DNA from: Candidatus Saccharibacteria bacterium UBA6039
GTDB lineage: Bacteria > Patescibacteriota > Saccharimonadia > Saccharimonadales > Saccharimonadaceae
Length of the DNA stretch: 45,047 nt
Reading direction: 5' to 3'
Assembly (NCBI GenBank): GCA_002427805.1
Contig: DIZB01000007.1
Span: 1-45,047, forward strand
The stretch's first letter is position 1; each line of letters starts with the position of its first letter. This document shows, one piece after another, positions 38,424 to 45,047 of the stretch. A program made the translations under genes and the position numbers. The notes beneath the pieces are model-generated. The model saw only the letters and a program-made list of their open reading frames with translations. It was not told where the DNA came from and ran no database searches.

Positions 38424-39599
38424 ATGATAAAGCTAATCAAATCAACATTCTTTAACGAGACAGACACTAAAAAAAGGCTCGTTTCTTTCATAAGCGATGC
38501 GGAAATGTTGAGTTTTGGTCCTCAATGCGATGAGTTTGAAAAACGATTTGCAAAATGGCAAGGACGTAAATATTGTGTATTCGTGAATAGCGGCAGCTCA
38601 GCGAATCTTGCTATCATCCAGGCACTCCTTAATCTCGGGAGAATTAATAAGGGCGACAAAGTTGGCGTCTCGACCCTCACCTGGTCTACCAATGTCATGC
38701 CATTAATCGAGCTTGGCTTGCAAGTCATACCAATTGACGTAGAGATTGACACCTTAAATGTCTCAAGTAACCAATTGCGAAAAGTTTTAAAGCAAGAAAA
38801 AGTAAAAATGGTATTTTTAACAAACCTTCTTGGTTTTTGTGATGACATTGATATGATTCGCTCAATATGCGTTGACGAGAACATAATCCTTATCGAAGAT
38901 AACTGTGAATCCCTAGGTACAGTATATAAAGGTGAGAAGCTTGGCAACTTTGGGCTAGCGAGCACATTCTCTTTTTACGTAGGTCACCATATGTCAACAA
39001 TTGAGGGTGGCGCAATCTGCACAGACGATGAAGACATAGCAGATATGCTCAACCTTGTACGCGCTCATGGTTGGGACCGGAACCTTGCCGAGGAGCAGCA
39101 GAAAAAGATTCGCAGCAAGCACAATGTTAATAGTAGCTTTTACTCCCGTTATACATTCTACGATCTTGGCTATAATCTCCGACCTACAGAGATTAATGGC
39201 TTCATCGGCAATACACAAGTTCCTTATCTTGATGAAATTGTGGAGACGCGAAAAAATACATTCCTAGAAATTGCTGAAAAAATTTACTCTCAAACTGATA
39301 GATTCTATCCCGTGAGATACGACCATATCGATCTCATTTCTAATTTTGCATTCCCCGTTGTTTGTCGAACAAAAGAAATACGAGATGAACTCGTAGAGAA
39401 ATGTAACGGGATACTCGAACTTCGCCCAATCGTTGGCGGCGATATGACCAAACAACCATTCTTTGCTAAATATGAGAAAGGCTCATTTCTCAAAGATTCA
39501 AATGCTGGTATGATACATGATCAAGGTCTTTATTTTGGCAATAACCCGGAGTTGACTGCAGACGAAAAGCAACAAATTATCGCTATCTTTACTCAATAG
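38424..39599 (+). CDS. PLP-dependent sugar 3-dehydratase-like enzyme (DegT family, His type)
   Basis: 391 residues of the DegT/DnrJ/EryC1/StrS fold. Family marks: NSGSSANLAIIQ near 55-66, STLTWSTNVMP near 83-93, IEDNCESLG near 157-165 with the PLP-binding Asp159, and FSFYVGHHMSTIEGG at 182-196. In aminotransferases of this family a lysine at the second of these positions binds PLP; here it is His (HH at 188-189). This replacement is the mark of ColD, the GDP-4-keto-6-deoxymannose 3-dehydratase, and of the E1 hexulose dehydratases, so removal of the 3-hydroxyl is more likely than amination. LVRAHGWDRN also fits that branch. It lies 6 bases before a glycosyltransferase gene, as a supplier of a deoxy sugar. 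Substrate not proven. Confidence 0.85.
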   Translation: MIKLIKSTFFNETDTKKRLVSFISDAEMLSFGPQCDEFEKRFAKWQGRKYCVFVNSGSSANLAIIQALLNLGRINKGDKVGVSTLTWSTNVMPLIELGLQVIPIDVEIDTLNVSSNQLRKVLKQEKVKMVFLTNLLGFCDDIDMIRSICVDENIILIEDNCESLGTVYKGEKLGNFGLASTFSFYVGHHMSTIEGGAICTDDEDIADMLNLVRAHGWDRNLAEEQQKKIRSKHNVNSSFYSRYTFYDLGYNLRPTEINGFIGNTQVPYLDEIVETRKNTFLEIAEKIYSQTDRFYPVRYDHIDLISNFAFPVVCRTKEIRDELVEKCNGILELRPIVGGDMTKQPFFAKYEKGSFLKDSNAGMIHDQGLYFGNNPELTADEKQQIIAIFTQ

Positions 39600-39605
39600 G
39601 TTTTT

Positions 39606-41927
39606 ATGAAAATTGGAATACTTATCGATAGACTCAATGTAGGTGGAGTTGAAAAAATAGCTATTGAGCAAGTTCTAGCCCTACGACAAGCTGGTCAAGA
39701 TGCATATCTCGTCGTACTACGAAAGAAAGCGGTTGTTGCCAACGCTTTCCCAGACCTAATCAAGAATGTGCCGATCATATACCTAGATGAAAGGCTTCCC
39801 AGCCTATTAAAGTTCTCTTTTAGGATTCCTGGTTTTCACTTTTTCTCTTTCTTTCATTTAAGTTACGCTGTATTTTTGCCTTTTTTCGTAAAGACACATG
39901 AGTTTGACTACATTATTGCGCACGGAACATATACCTCCCTTTCCGCGGCCGCAATGAAAGCACGCAATAGCATACGATTCTCTTCATTCATATGGGACCC
40001 TGCGTCCTATATTATGGAGCGTGTTTATACAGGCAGATTCTTATTACCGGTGCTTACACTGCTTAAAAGAATGGCGGTTTCTTTTGACACGTATCTTATT
40101 AAAAGAATGGACCATGTTTTAGTGGGTGGTAAGGCGCATAATCCTTTTATCGAACGTATAGTACCGGGTAAATCAATAGAGATAATCTACCCATCCGTTC
40201 ATCCCGCACTTAAACAAACAACCAAACAGGACTATGTGCTCATGGTAACGGCGTGGAAAGATGGCAAGCACCCCGAGTACCTACTAGATGTCATGAAACA
40301 TCTTCCTGGAGTTCACGTCAAAATGGTTGGCAAATGGATAGACCCTCAATATAAGAAAGATTTTGAGCACCTCGTCAAAAAACACGGGCTCGATGAGTTC
40401 ATTGATATTGTAGGCGAGGTTAACGAAAAACAACTGTCTGCATTTTATGCAAGTGCTCTTGTGTTGCTTCAAACAAATGATGACCGTGGTTTCGGTATGC
40501 CCGCAATGGAAGCTGCTGCGCACGGCACAACTTTCATTATTCCCGAGGGTCAAGGCGTTGGTGAGCTATTTACTGATAAAGTTCATGGGTTTTACACGAA
40601 AGAAAACGATACAGAAAAAATTGTACAGCTCATTACAAAACTAACTGAGGACAAGAGCCTGGCAACAAGCCTTGGGCAAAGTGCTATGGCGATCGTGAAG
40701 AGTAACTACTCCTGGAAAAAGCACGCTAACAAGCTCGTATCCGTAATAGAGGAGAGCCTTGGATTGCAAGAAAGAACACTTCATGTCCTATTCACGGGTC
40801 TTGTCTCACCAACCATGTTGAGCGGCGGAGATCAACTATTTCTCGATATAGCACCACGTCTTCCGAAGGATCTACACATAACCATTGTCACGCCCCGTTT
40901 CGCCAAAAGTCATTGGGATAAAGTTGATCAGTCGAATATTACATTAAAGTATCTCGGAAAAAATATATTCGAATTTAGTGATAATCCGTTCTCTACCTTT
41001 TGTTCATACGTTATACGTTCCATACAGACTTATAATATTTTAAGAAAAGAAAATATCCAATCAATTTATTCTTGTTCAGATGTCGCATATGCAGACATTT
41101 GGCCGGCATATTTTATTGCAGGAAATAATCCAAACATTAAATGGCTCACAAGGATATACCACATCCTATTGCCACCAGCAAGCCGACATGGAAATCATAT
41201 TGTAAACCTTATTGTCTTTAAGCTTCAACGGCTTAGTTTCTGGATGATGAAAAGAAGGAGTTCGACCATTATGGCACTTAATCCGAAGCTCTATGAAGAT
41301 GTTTTAAACCTCGGATTCCCGAAACAAAAGCTTCGTATCCTAGGAGCTGGAATAGATTTTGCCACACTTCACCAATTCCAGCCTATAAAAAAATATACCT
41401 ACGACGTCGTCATTCTGGGACGTATTGCGCCCGTTAAAGGAATCTTTGATGCAGTTAAGATATGGAGAAAGGTCCACGCAATCAACCCCAGCTTAAGACT
41501 TGGTTGGGTCGGTGGTGGGCAGGAGTTCTACGTAAAACAAGTAAAGCATCAACTCGAGGAATATGACCTGTCTGGCAGCTTTGATCTACTTGGTTTTGTA
41601 GATAACGAAACAAAAAACAGCATACTTAAATCTGCGACTATATTCTTATGTACAGATCATGAAATTGGCTGGGGCCTTGCCGTTTCGGAGGCGATGGCTA
41701 TGGGCCTTCCGGTCATTACTTACAACAATGATGTCTTTGGGTCTGTATATAAAAAGGGCTTTGTTAGCGTAGAACTATTTAACATAGATAGTTTCGCCAA
41801 AGAGATTATTAGACTTTTTAATGACCAGCGCTTAAGAAAAAGCCTTTCAAAGGACGCGCTCAATCAAGCAAAAGAGTTTGATCATAAAAAGGTCGTCGAC
41901 GATCTTGTTAAATACCTTGCTGTATAG
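39606..41927 (+). CDS. Tandem fusion of two family 4 glycosyltransferases
   Basis: 773 residues, about twice the usual length of a GT4 protein. The first unit (about 1-390) begins MKIGILIDRLNVGGVEKIAI and has VTAWKDGKHPEYLLDVMKHL and NDDRGFGMPAMEAAAHG. The second (about 395-773) begins LHVLFTGLVSPTMLSGGDQL and has VVILGRIAPVKGIFDAV, LGWVGGGQEF and EIGWGLAVSEAMAMGLPVIT. In my alignment the first Glu of the EX7E motif is replaced in both units (R in the first, I in the second), although the second Glu is kept. The protein could add two sugars in turn; one unit may be regulatory. No membrane segment is obvious. Confidence 0.85.
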   Translation: MKIGILIDRLNVGGVEKIAIEQVLALRQAGQDAYLVVLRKKAVVANAFPDLIKNVPIIYLDERLPSLLKFSFRIPGFHFFSFFHLSYAVFLPFFVKTHEFDYIIAHGTYTSLSAAAMKARNSIRFSSFIWDPASYIMERVYTGRFLLPVLTLLKRMAVSFDTYLIKRMDHVLVGGKAHNPFIERIVPGKSIEIIYPSVHPALKQTTKQDYVLMVTAWKDGKHPEYLLDVMKHLPGVHVKMVGKWIDPQYKKDFEHLVKKHGLDEFIDIVGEVNEKQLSAFYASALVLLQTNDDRGFGMPAMEAAAHGTTFIIPEGQGVGELFTDKVHGFYTKENDTEKIVQLITKLTEDKSLATSLGQSAMAIVKSNYSWKKHANKLVSVIEESLGLQERTLHVLFTGLVSPTMLSGGDQLFLDIAPRLPKDLHITIVTPRFAKSHWDKVDQSNITLKYLGKNIFEFSDNPFSTFCSYVIRSIQTYNILRKENIQSIYSCSDVAYADIWPAYFIAGNNPNIKWLTRIYHILLPPASRHGNHIVNLIVFKLQRLSFWMMKRRSSTIMALNPKLYEDVLNLGFPKQKLRILGAGIDFATLHQFQPIKKYTYDVVILGRIAPVKGIFDAVKIWRKVHAINPSLRLGWVGGGQEFYVKQVKHQLEEYDLSGSFDLLGFVDNETKNSILKSATIFLCTDHEIGWGLAVSEAMAMGLPVITYNNDVFGSVYKKGFVSVELFNIDSFAKEIIRLFNDQRLRKSLSKDALNQAKEFDHKKVVDDLVKYLAV

Positions 41928-41931
41928 TTTG

Positions 41932-41960
41932 TTTAACATTACGCTCAGACTTGATACAAT
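41932..41960 (+). promoter_or_regulatory. Promoter of the DPM1-like transferase gene
   Basis: TTTAAC (41932-41937), 17-base spacer, TACAAT (41955-41960) preceded by TGA as an extended -10. The ATG at 41970 follows after 9 bases. Confidence 0.6.
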
Positions 41961-41969
41961 GGCCAAGTA

Positions 41970-42917
41970 ATGAAAGAAAAGAATGCACTTATCAGTATCC
42001 TCATCCCGGTTCATAATGAAGCGGCTAATCTTGAGTGGCATCATCAAAAAATAAAAAAAATCTTATCAAAGAATAAGTTAGCCCACGAGATAATCTACAT
42101 CGAAGATGGAAGTACAGATGACTCACAATCCGTCATAAAGCGCATAGTAGAGTCAGACTCATCCACCAAATATGTTATATTCTCTAGAAATTTTGGTAAA
42201 GAAGCAGCCATCACGGCTGGTCTACAGAAAGCCTCTGGTGATGCCGTAATGATTATAGATGCGGATGGTCAGCACCCTATTGAAATGATTGATCAATTCA
42301 TTGCAAAGTGGCGTGAGGGCTACGACGTTGTTATTGGTGTCCGCAAAAGTAACCAGGGTGAGGGTTTTATTAAATCAGCGGGATCAAAACTATTCTATTC
42401 TCTGCTAAAACTTGTGGACAACAAGGGTGATATTGTACCTGGTTCCACTGACTTTCGATTGCTTGATCGAAAAGTCGTCGATGAATACAACCAACTCACC
42501 GAGCGTAACCGTGTATCAAGAAATTTGATAGACTGGTTAGGCTTTAAACAAGCGACTATCCCTTTTGATGCTCATCAACGACATGCGGGTGTAGCAAGCT
42601 ATTCGTATGCCAAGCTCGTAAAACTGGCTATTGATGGTGCTATCAAGCATTCAACACGACCGCTTAAACTAATCGGTATCCTAGGGATTCTTATATCGTC
42701 GTTGTCATTCGTTGCGTTTGCTTTCTTACTGGTTGAACGGTTCATACTACCAGACCCGCTCCATCTCGCCGTCACAGGCACGGCTTTCCTGGCAATTTTT
42801 CTCAGCTTCCTAGTTGGTATCGTTCTAGCGTGCCAGGGCCTTCTCGCTCTTTACGTTGAAAATATTTACTATGAAGCTCAAAACCGCCCTCTATTCATTA
42901 TTCGCGAGAAAAAATAA
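41970..42917 (+). CDS. DPM1/GtrB-like family 2 glycosyltransferase with membrane anchor
   Basis: 315 residues. The catalytic GT-A part (about 1-230) has ISILIPVHNEAANLEWHHQK, IEDGSTDDS and the metal-binding IDADGQHP near 90-97. Two C-terminal membrane helices (about 231-255 and 268-292) match enzymes that move a sugar from a nucleotide to polyprenyl phosphate (DPM1, GtrB, ArnC type). Its product could be the donor of the GT-C-like proteins at 28006 and 34032, which is inference. The stop shares one base with the next ATG. Confidence 0.88.
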   Translation: MKEKNALISILIPVHNEAANLEWHHQKIKKILSKNKLAHEIIYIEDGSTDDSQSVIKRIVESDSSTKYVIFSRNFGKEAAITAGLQKASGDAVMIIDADGQHPIEMIDQFIAKWREGYDVVIGVRKSNQGEGFIKSAGSKLFYSLLKLVDNKGDIVPGSTDFRLLDRKVVDEYNQLTERNRVSRNLIDWLGFKQATIPFDAHQRHAGVASYSYAKLVKLAIDGAIKHSTRPLKLIGILGILISSLSFVAFAFLLVERFILPDPLHLAVTGTAFLAIFLSFLVGIVLACQGLLALYVENIYYEAQNRPLFIIREKK

Positions 42918-44005
42918 TGAAGATCCTGTGGCTCTCATGGAAAGATCGTAACCATCCACTTTCTGGTGGCGCTGAAACTGTTTCGGGTGAAATCATGAAG
43001 AGGCTTGTTCGTGACGGTCACGAAGTAAAAGTAATCACTGCGCACTATCCTGGCTCATGTGCGCATGAGATTCACTCATCGATTGAAACATACCGAGTAG
43101 GCAACCGTTACACTGTTTATGCCAAGGCACGATCACTCTATAGGCGGTTACTATCGACATGGCCAGACGTTGTAATCGATGAAATGAATACCATCGCGTT
43201 TGGTAGTGGGTTCTATAGCAACGCAAAGAACGTCATGCTCTGCTACCAGCTCGCTCGCGAAGTCTGGTTATACCAAATGGCCGCCCCTTTATCGTGGGTT
43301 GGCTACGTAATCGAACCATTTATGTTACGTCGCCTATCAAATGCCTACACTACCGTTCTCACTGAATCAAATAGTACAAAGAAAGATCTTGAGAAATATA
43401 ATTTCAAAAACGTGCAAACATTCCGTGTTGGTATGGCGCTCAAACCAGTCAAAACACTAAGCGGCCCTAAAAAAAGTCGGACAATCCTTTCCCTCGGCGC
43501 AATTAGGCCGATGAAACGTACCCTCGAAGCCGTCAAAGCCTTTGAGCTCGCACGAGATATAGACGCTACTTTAACAATGACTATCGCCGGCAATAATTCT
43601 GGCACGTACGCGAAAAAAGTCATGAGACATGTTAGCTCCTCACGACATACGGATGCCATAACTATACGCGGTCATGTTTCGGCTGATGAGCGCGTTACTT
43701 TAATGCGTAACGCAGCGCTCATACTCGTTACCTCTATTAAAGAAGGTTGGGGGCTCATCATCACCGAGTCAAACAGCCAAGGCACACCAGCAATTGCCTA
43801 TGACGTCGATGGGTTGAGAGACAGCGTTATAGATGGTGAGACAGGCAGCCTTGTACCGAGTGGCGACTACCGTGCAATGGGAAAAGAGATTATTAATTTA
43901 GTATCACAAACAAAGCAGTATGAAAGCTTACGGCTCAAGGCCTGGCAATGGAGTCACGAGTTTACATTTGACAACTCCTATCAGGATTTTATCACTATAA
44001 TTTAA
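42917..44005 (+). CDS. Glycosyltransferase family 4
   Basis: 362 residues. It begins MKILWLSWKDRNHPLSGGAE, with the glycine-rich loop of GT4 enzymes, and has ILSLGAIRPMKRTLEAVKAF near 190 and SIKEGWGLIITESNSQGTPA near 275-295 with an intact EX7E motif. It overlaps the preceding stop by one base, so both belong to one operon. It is the last gene of the glycan region; no terminator is obvious in the following 108 bases. Confidence 0.9.
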   Translation: MKILWLSWKDRNHPLSGGAETVSGEIMKRLVRDGHEVKVITAHYPGSCAHEIHSSIETYRVGNRYTVYAKARSLYRRLLSTWPDVVIDEMNTIAFGSGFYSNAKNVMLCYQLAREVWLYQMAAPLSWVGYVIEPFMLRRLSNAYTTVLTESNSTKKDLEKYNFKNVQTFRVGMALKPVKTLSGPKKSRTILSLGAIRPMKRTLEAVKAFELARDIDATLTMTIAGNNSGTYAKKVMRHVSSSRHTDAITIRGHVSADERVTLMRNAALILVTSIKEGWGLIITESNSQGTPAIAYDVDGLRDSVIDGETGSLVPSGDYRAMGKEIINLVSQTKQYESLRLKAWQWSHEFTFDNSYQDFITII

Positions 44006-44113
44006 GCCCAATAAAAACAACACCATCCCTTTAAAACATCCCATTTCGTTATTGATAAATCATAGCTTTTATGCTTAAATGAAGTTAACATAACCTAACA
44101 GTAAGTTGGCATC

Positions 44114-44680
44114 ATGCAAATACAAAAAAGAAGCAAAAAAACACTAGGACGAATTGTTATTATTGCAGGCATAGCATTGCTGGTTATATTAGGATATGGT
44201 TTGATTGCCCATAACAATAACTACTGGCCATTTCTTGTTACTACGCCAAAAGACGTTAACCTGAGTCCTCCAACGAGCGAAGAACAGCAAGGTGCTACAC
44301 AGATAAAAAGTAGTTCAGTTGATCCAACCGTAAAAACAAGTCCTGGCTCAACTACGACGACAGCAACACCTAAAACGGATCCGTCAGCCAACCAATCAAC
44401 CACTACGGTCACAATAACCAACTACAGCACTAGCCGTATCGGCGTATTGATTGAAGCAGTGCTGAGTAGCGGTACCTGCAACCTACAACTCACCAACTCC
44501 TCGGGTACCACATACAGCTATTCTTCGAGTATATTCGCACAATCATCGAGTTCAACATGTAAAGACTTTGGTATGGACTCAACCAAAATTACCCCAGGTA
44601 CTTGGACTGTCACTGTTGATATTACGAGCGGTTCTACTACAGGACACGTGAGTCAGCAATTGCAACTGGATACACAGTAA
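44114..44680 (+). CDS. Membrane-anchored protein with Ig-like domain
   Basis: 188 residues. A basic N-terminus (MQIQKRSKKTLGR) and a membrane helix (about 14-35) are followed by a serine/threonine/proline-rich linker (about 50-100) and a beta domain (about 100-188) with two cysteines (GTCNLQLTN and SSTCKDFG) and the end TPGTWTVTVDITSG. The layout is like that of the gene at 13217. The stop shares one base with the start of the next gene. A TTGATA and TTAAAT pair 17 bases apart lies at 44052-44080, which would give a leader of about 30 bases; this promoter is weak. Function unknown. Confidence 0.68.
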   Translation: MQIQKRSKKTLGRIVIIAGIALLVILGYGLIAHNNNYWPFLVTTPKDVNLSPPTSEEQQGATQIKSSSVDPTVKTSPGSTTTTATPKTDPSANQSTTTVTITNYSTSRIGVLIEAVLSSGTCNLQLTNSSGTTYSYSSSIFAQSSSSTCKDFGMDSTKITPGTWTVTVDITSGSTTGHVSQQLQLDTQ

Positions 44681-45047
44681 TGAAAAAAATTGCCATCGTT
44701 ATACTTAGCTGTGTGCTATTCGGCATTGGCTTCTCCTCACAGGCTCACGCCGATACATTTAACGCTGGCCTTATTATGAGCGATGGCGTATTTACCGACG
44801 CCTCCTCACTAACAACAACTCAAATACAGCAATTTCTTGACAGCAAAGTCCCTAGCTGTGACACAAATGGTACACAACCATCCGAGCTCTACAATGCAAA
44901 CGTCCCCGACTATAATGGTGACGGCACTATCGAACGTTGGGAATGGGGGAAATACTATTACAACCAAACGACTTTCCCCTGCTTAAGGGACTATTCAGAA
45001 AATGGCGTTGGCTCCGCACAAATTATCTACAACGCCGCTCAGCAGTA
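44680..45047 (+). CDS. Secreted CPR-type protein, N-terminal part
   Basis: The gene starts with an ATG overlapping the previous stop by one base and runs past the window end, so 122 residues are seen. A signal peptide (MKKIAIVILSCVLFGIGFSS, cleavage near AHA at 24) precedes the mature part, which contains LIMSDGVFTDASSLTTTQIQ, QFLDSKVPSCDTNG, a CLRDYSENG segment and SAQIIYNAAQQ. I know this order from secreted proteins of CPR and actinobacteria that continue with a region like NP..LLV.LQKEQ; these are often annotated as hemagglutinin or FG-GAP proteins and the fold resembles lysozyme-like or autolysin proteins. The rest is outside the window. Confidence 0.7.
   Translation, partial: MKKIAIVILSCVLFGIGFSSQAHADTFNAGLIMSDGVFTDASSLTTTQIQQFLDSKVPSCDTNGTQPSELYNANVPDYNGDGTIERWEWGKYYYNQTTFPCLRDYSENGVGSAQIIYNAAQQ

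Noticed and set aside
1..45047. Alternative genetic code with TGA read as glycine (code 25) as in some other CPR phyla
   Set aside because: TGA is used as a normal stop at clear operon junctions (for example 409-411 and 1833-1835), and the recognised proteins are complete without reading through TGA.
1..45047. CRISPR array, rRNA genes or complete insertion sequence
   Set aside because: I saw no regularly spaced direct repeats of CRISPR size, no rRNA-like sequence and no transposase frame. The only mobile trace is the recombinase fragment at 18840.

Overview
Organism. The window looks like a chromosomal segment of a Candidate Phyla Radiation (Patescibacteria) bacterium, most likely a Saccharibacterium (TM7). 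Reasons: a compact divergent F-type ATP synthase operon, many small secreted proteins of types typical of that group (an INFQGRLL-type N-terminal domain, a phage-tail-like C-terminus ending FDYIVVQ, a LexA-type HTH protein without protease domain), a sortase system of Gram-positive type, and very short intergenic spaces. TGA acts as a stop (for example in the atpG/atpD junction), so code 11 fits. The assignment rests on recognition, not on a search.

Layout. 1-2092: 3' end of the F1 ATP synthase operon (atpG partial, atpD, atpC). 2093-14239: a surface-protein region with one tail-fibre-like protein, a locus of three related secreted proteins plus a DUF916-like protein and an Ig/PKD protein, a 1361-residue adhesin, and small membrane-anchored proteins. 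14321-19160: a likely accessory region holding small membrane proteins separated by a repeated terminator element, a HEPN-like protein, a divergently transcribed AlbA/Schlafen-type ATPase regulator, an AT-rich stretch with 11-bp repeats, a recombinase remnant and a tRNA-Asn gene. 19205-25337: a cell-envelope block with a serine hydrolase of beta-lactamase fold, a sortase, its probable substrate, and a signal peptidase I fused to an extracellular domain. 25455-26672: a lysine/alanine-rich membrane protein and a LexA-like regulator. 26669-44005: a glycan assembly region with an O-antigen-ligase-like protein, GT-C-like membrane proteins, an initiating sugar phosphotransferase, GDP-mannose pyrophosphorylase, six or more glycosyltransferase domains, a Wzx-like flippase and a PLP-dependent sugar enzyme of the histidine (dehydratase) type. 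44114-45047: further secreted proteins, the last cut by the window end.

How the genes work together. Most of the window serves the cell surface: proteins are exported, processed by signal peptidase, some anchored by sortase, and a lipid-linked glycan is started, extended, flipped and probably ligated to a surface acceptor. The accessory region next to tRNA-Asn is the best candidate for a mobile or defence-related module.

Regulation. Many first genes of transcription units have a -10 hexamer ending only 6 to 10 bases before the start codon, so their mRNAs should be leaderless or nearly so; Shine-Dalgarno sequences are seen mainly inside operons and at a few stand-alone genes. Several annotated starts were moved to agree with these promoters.
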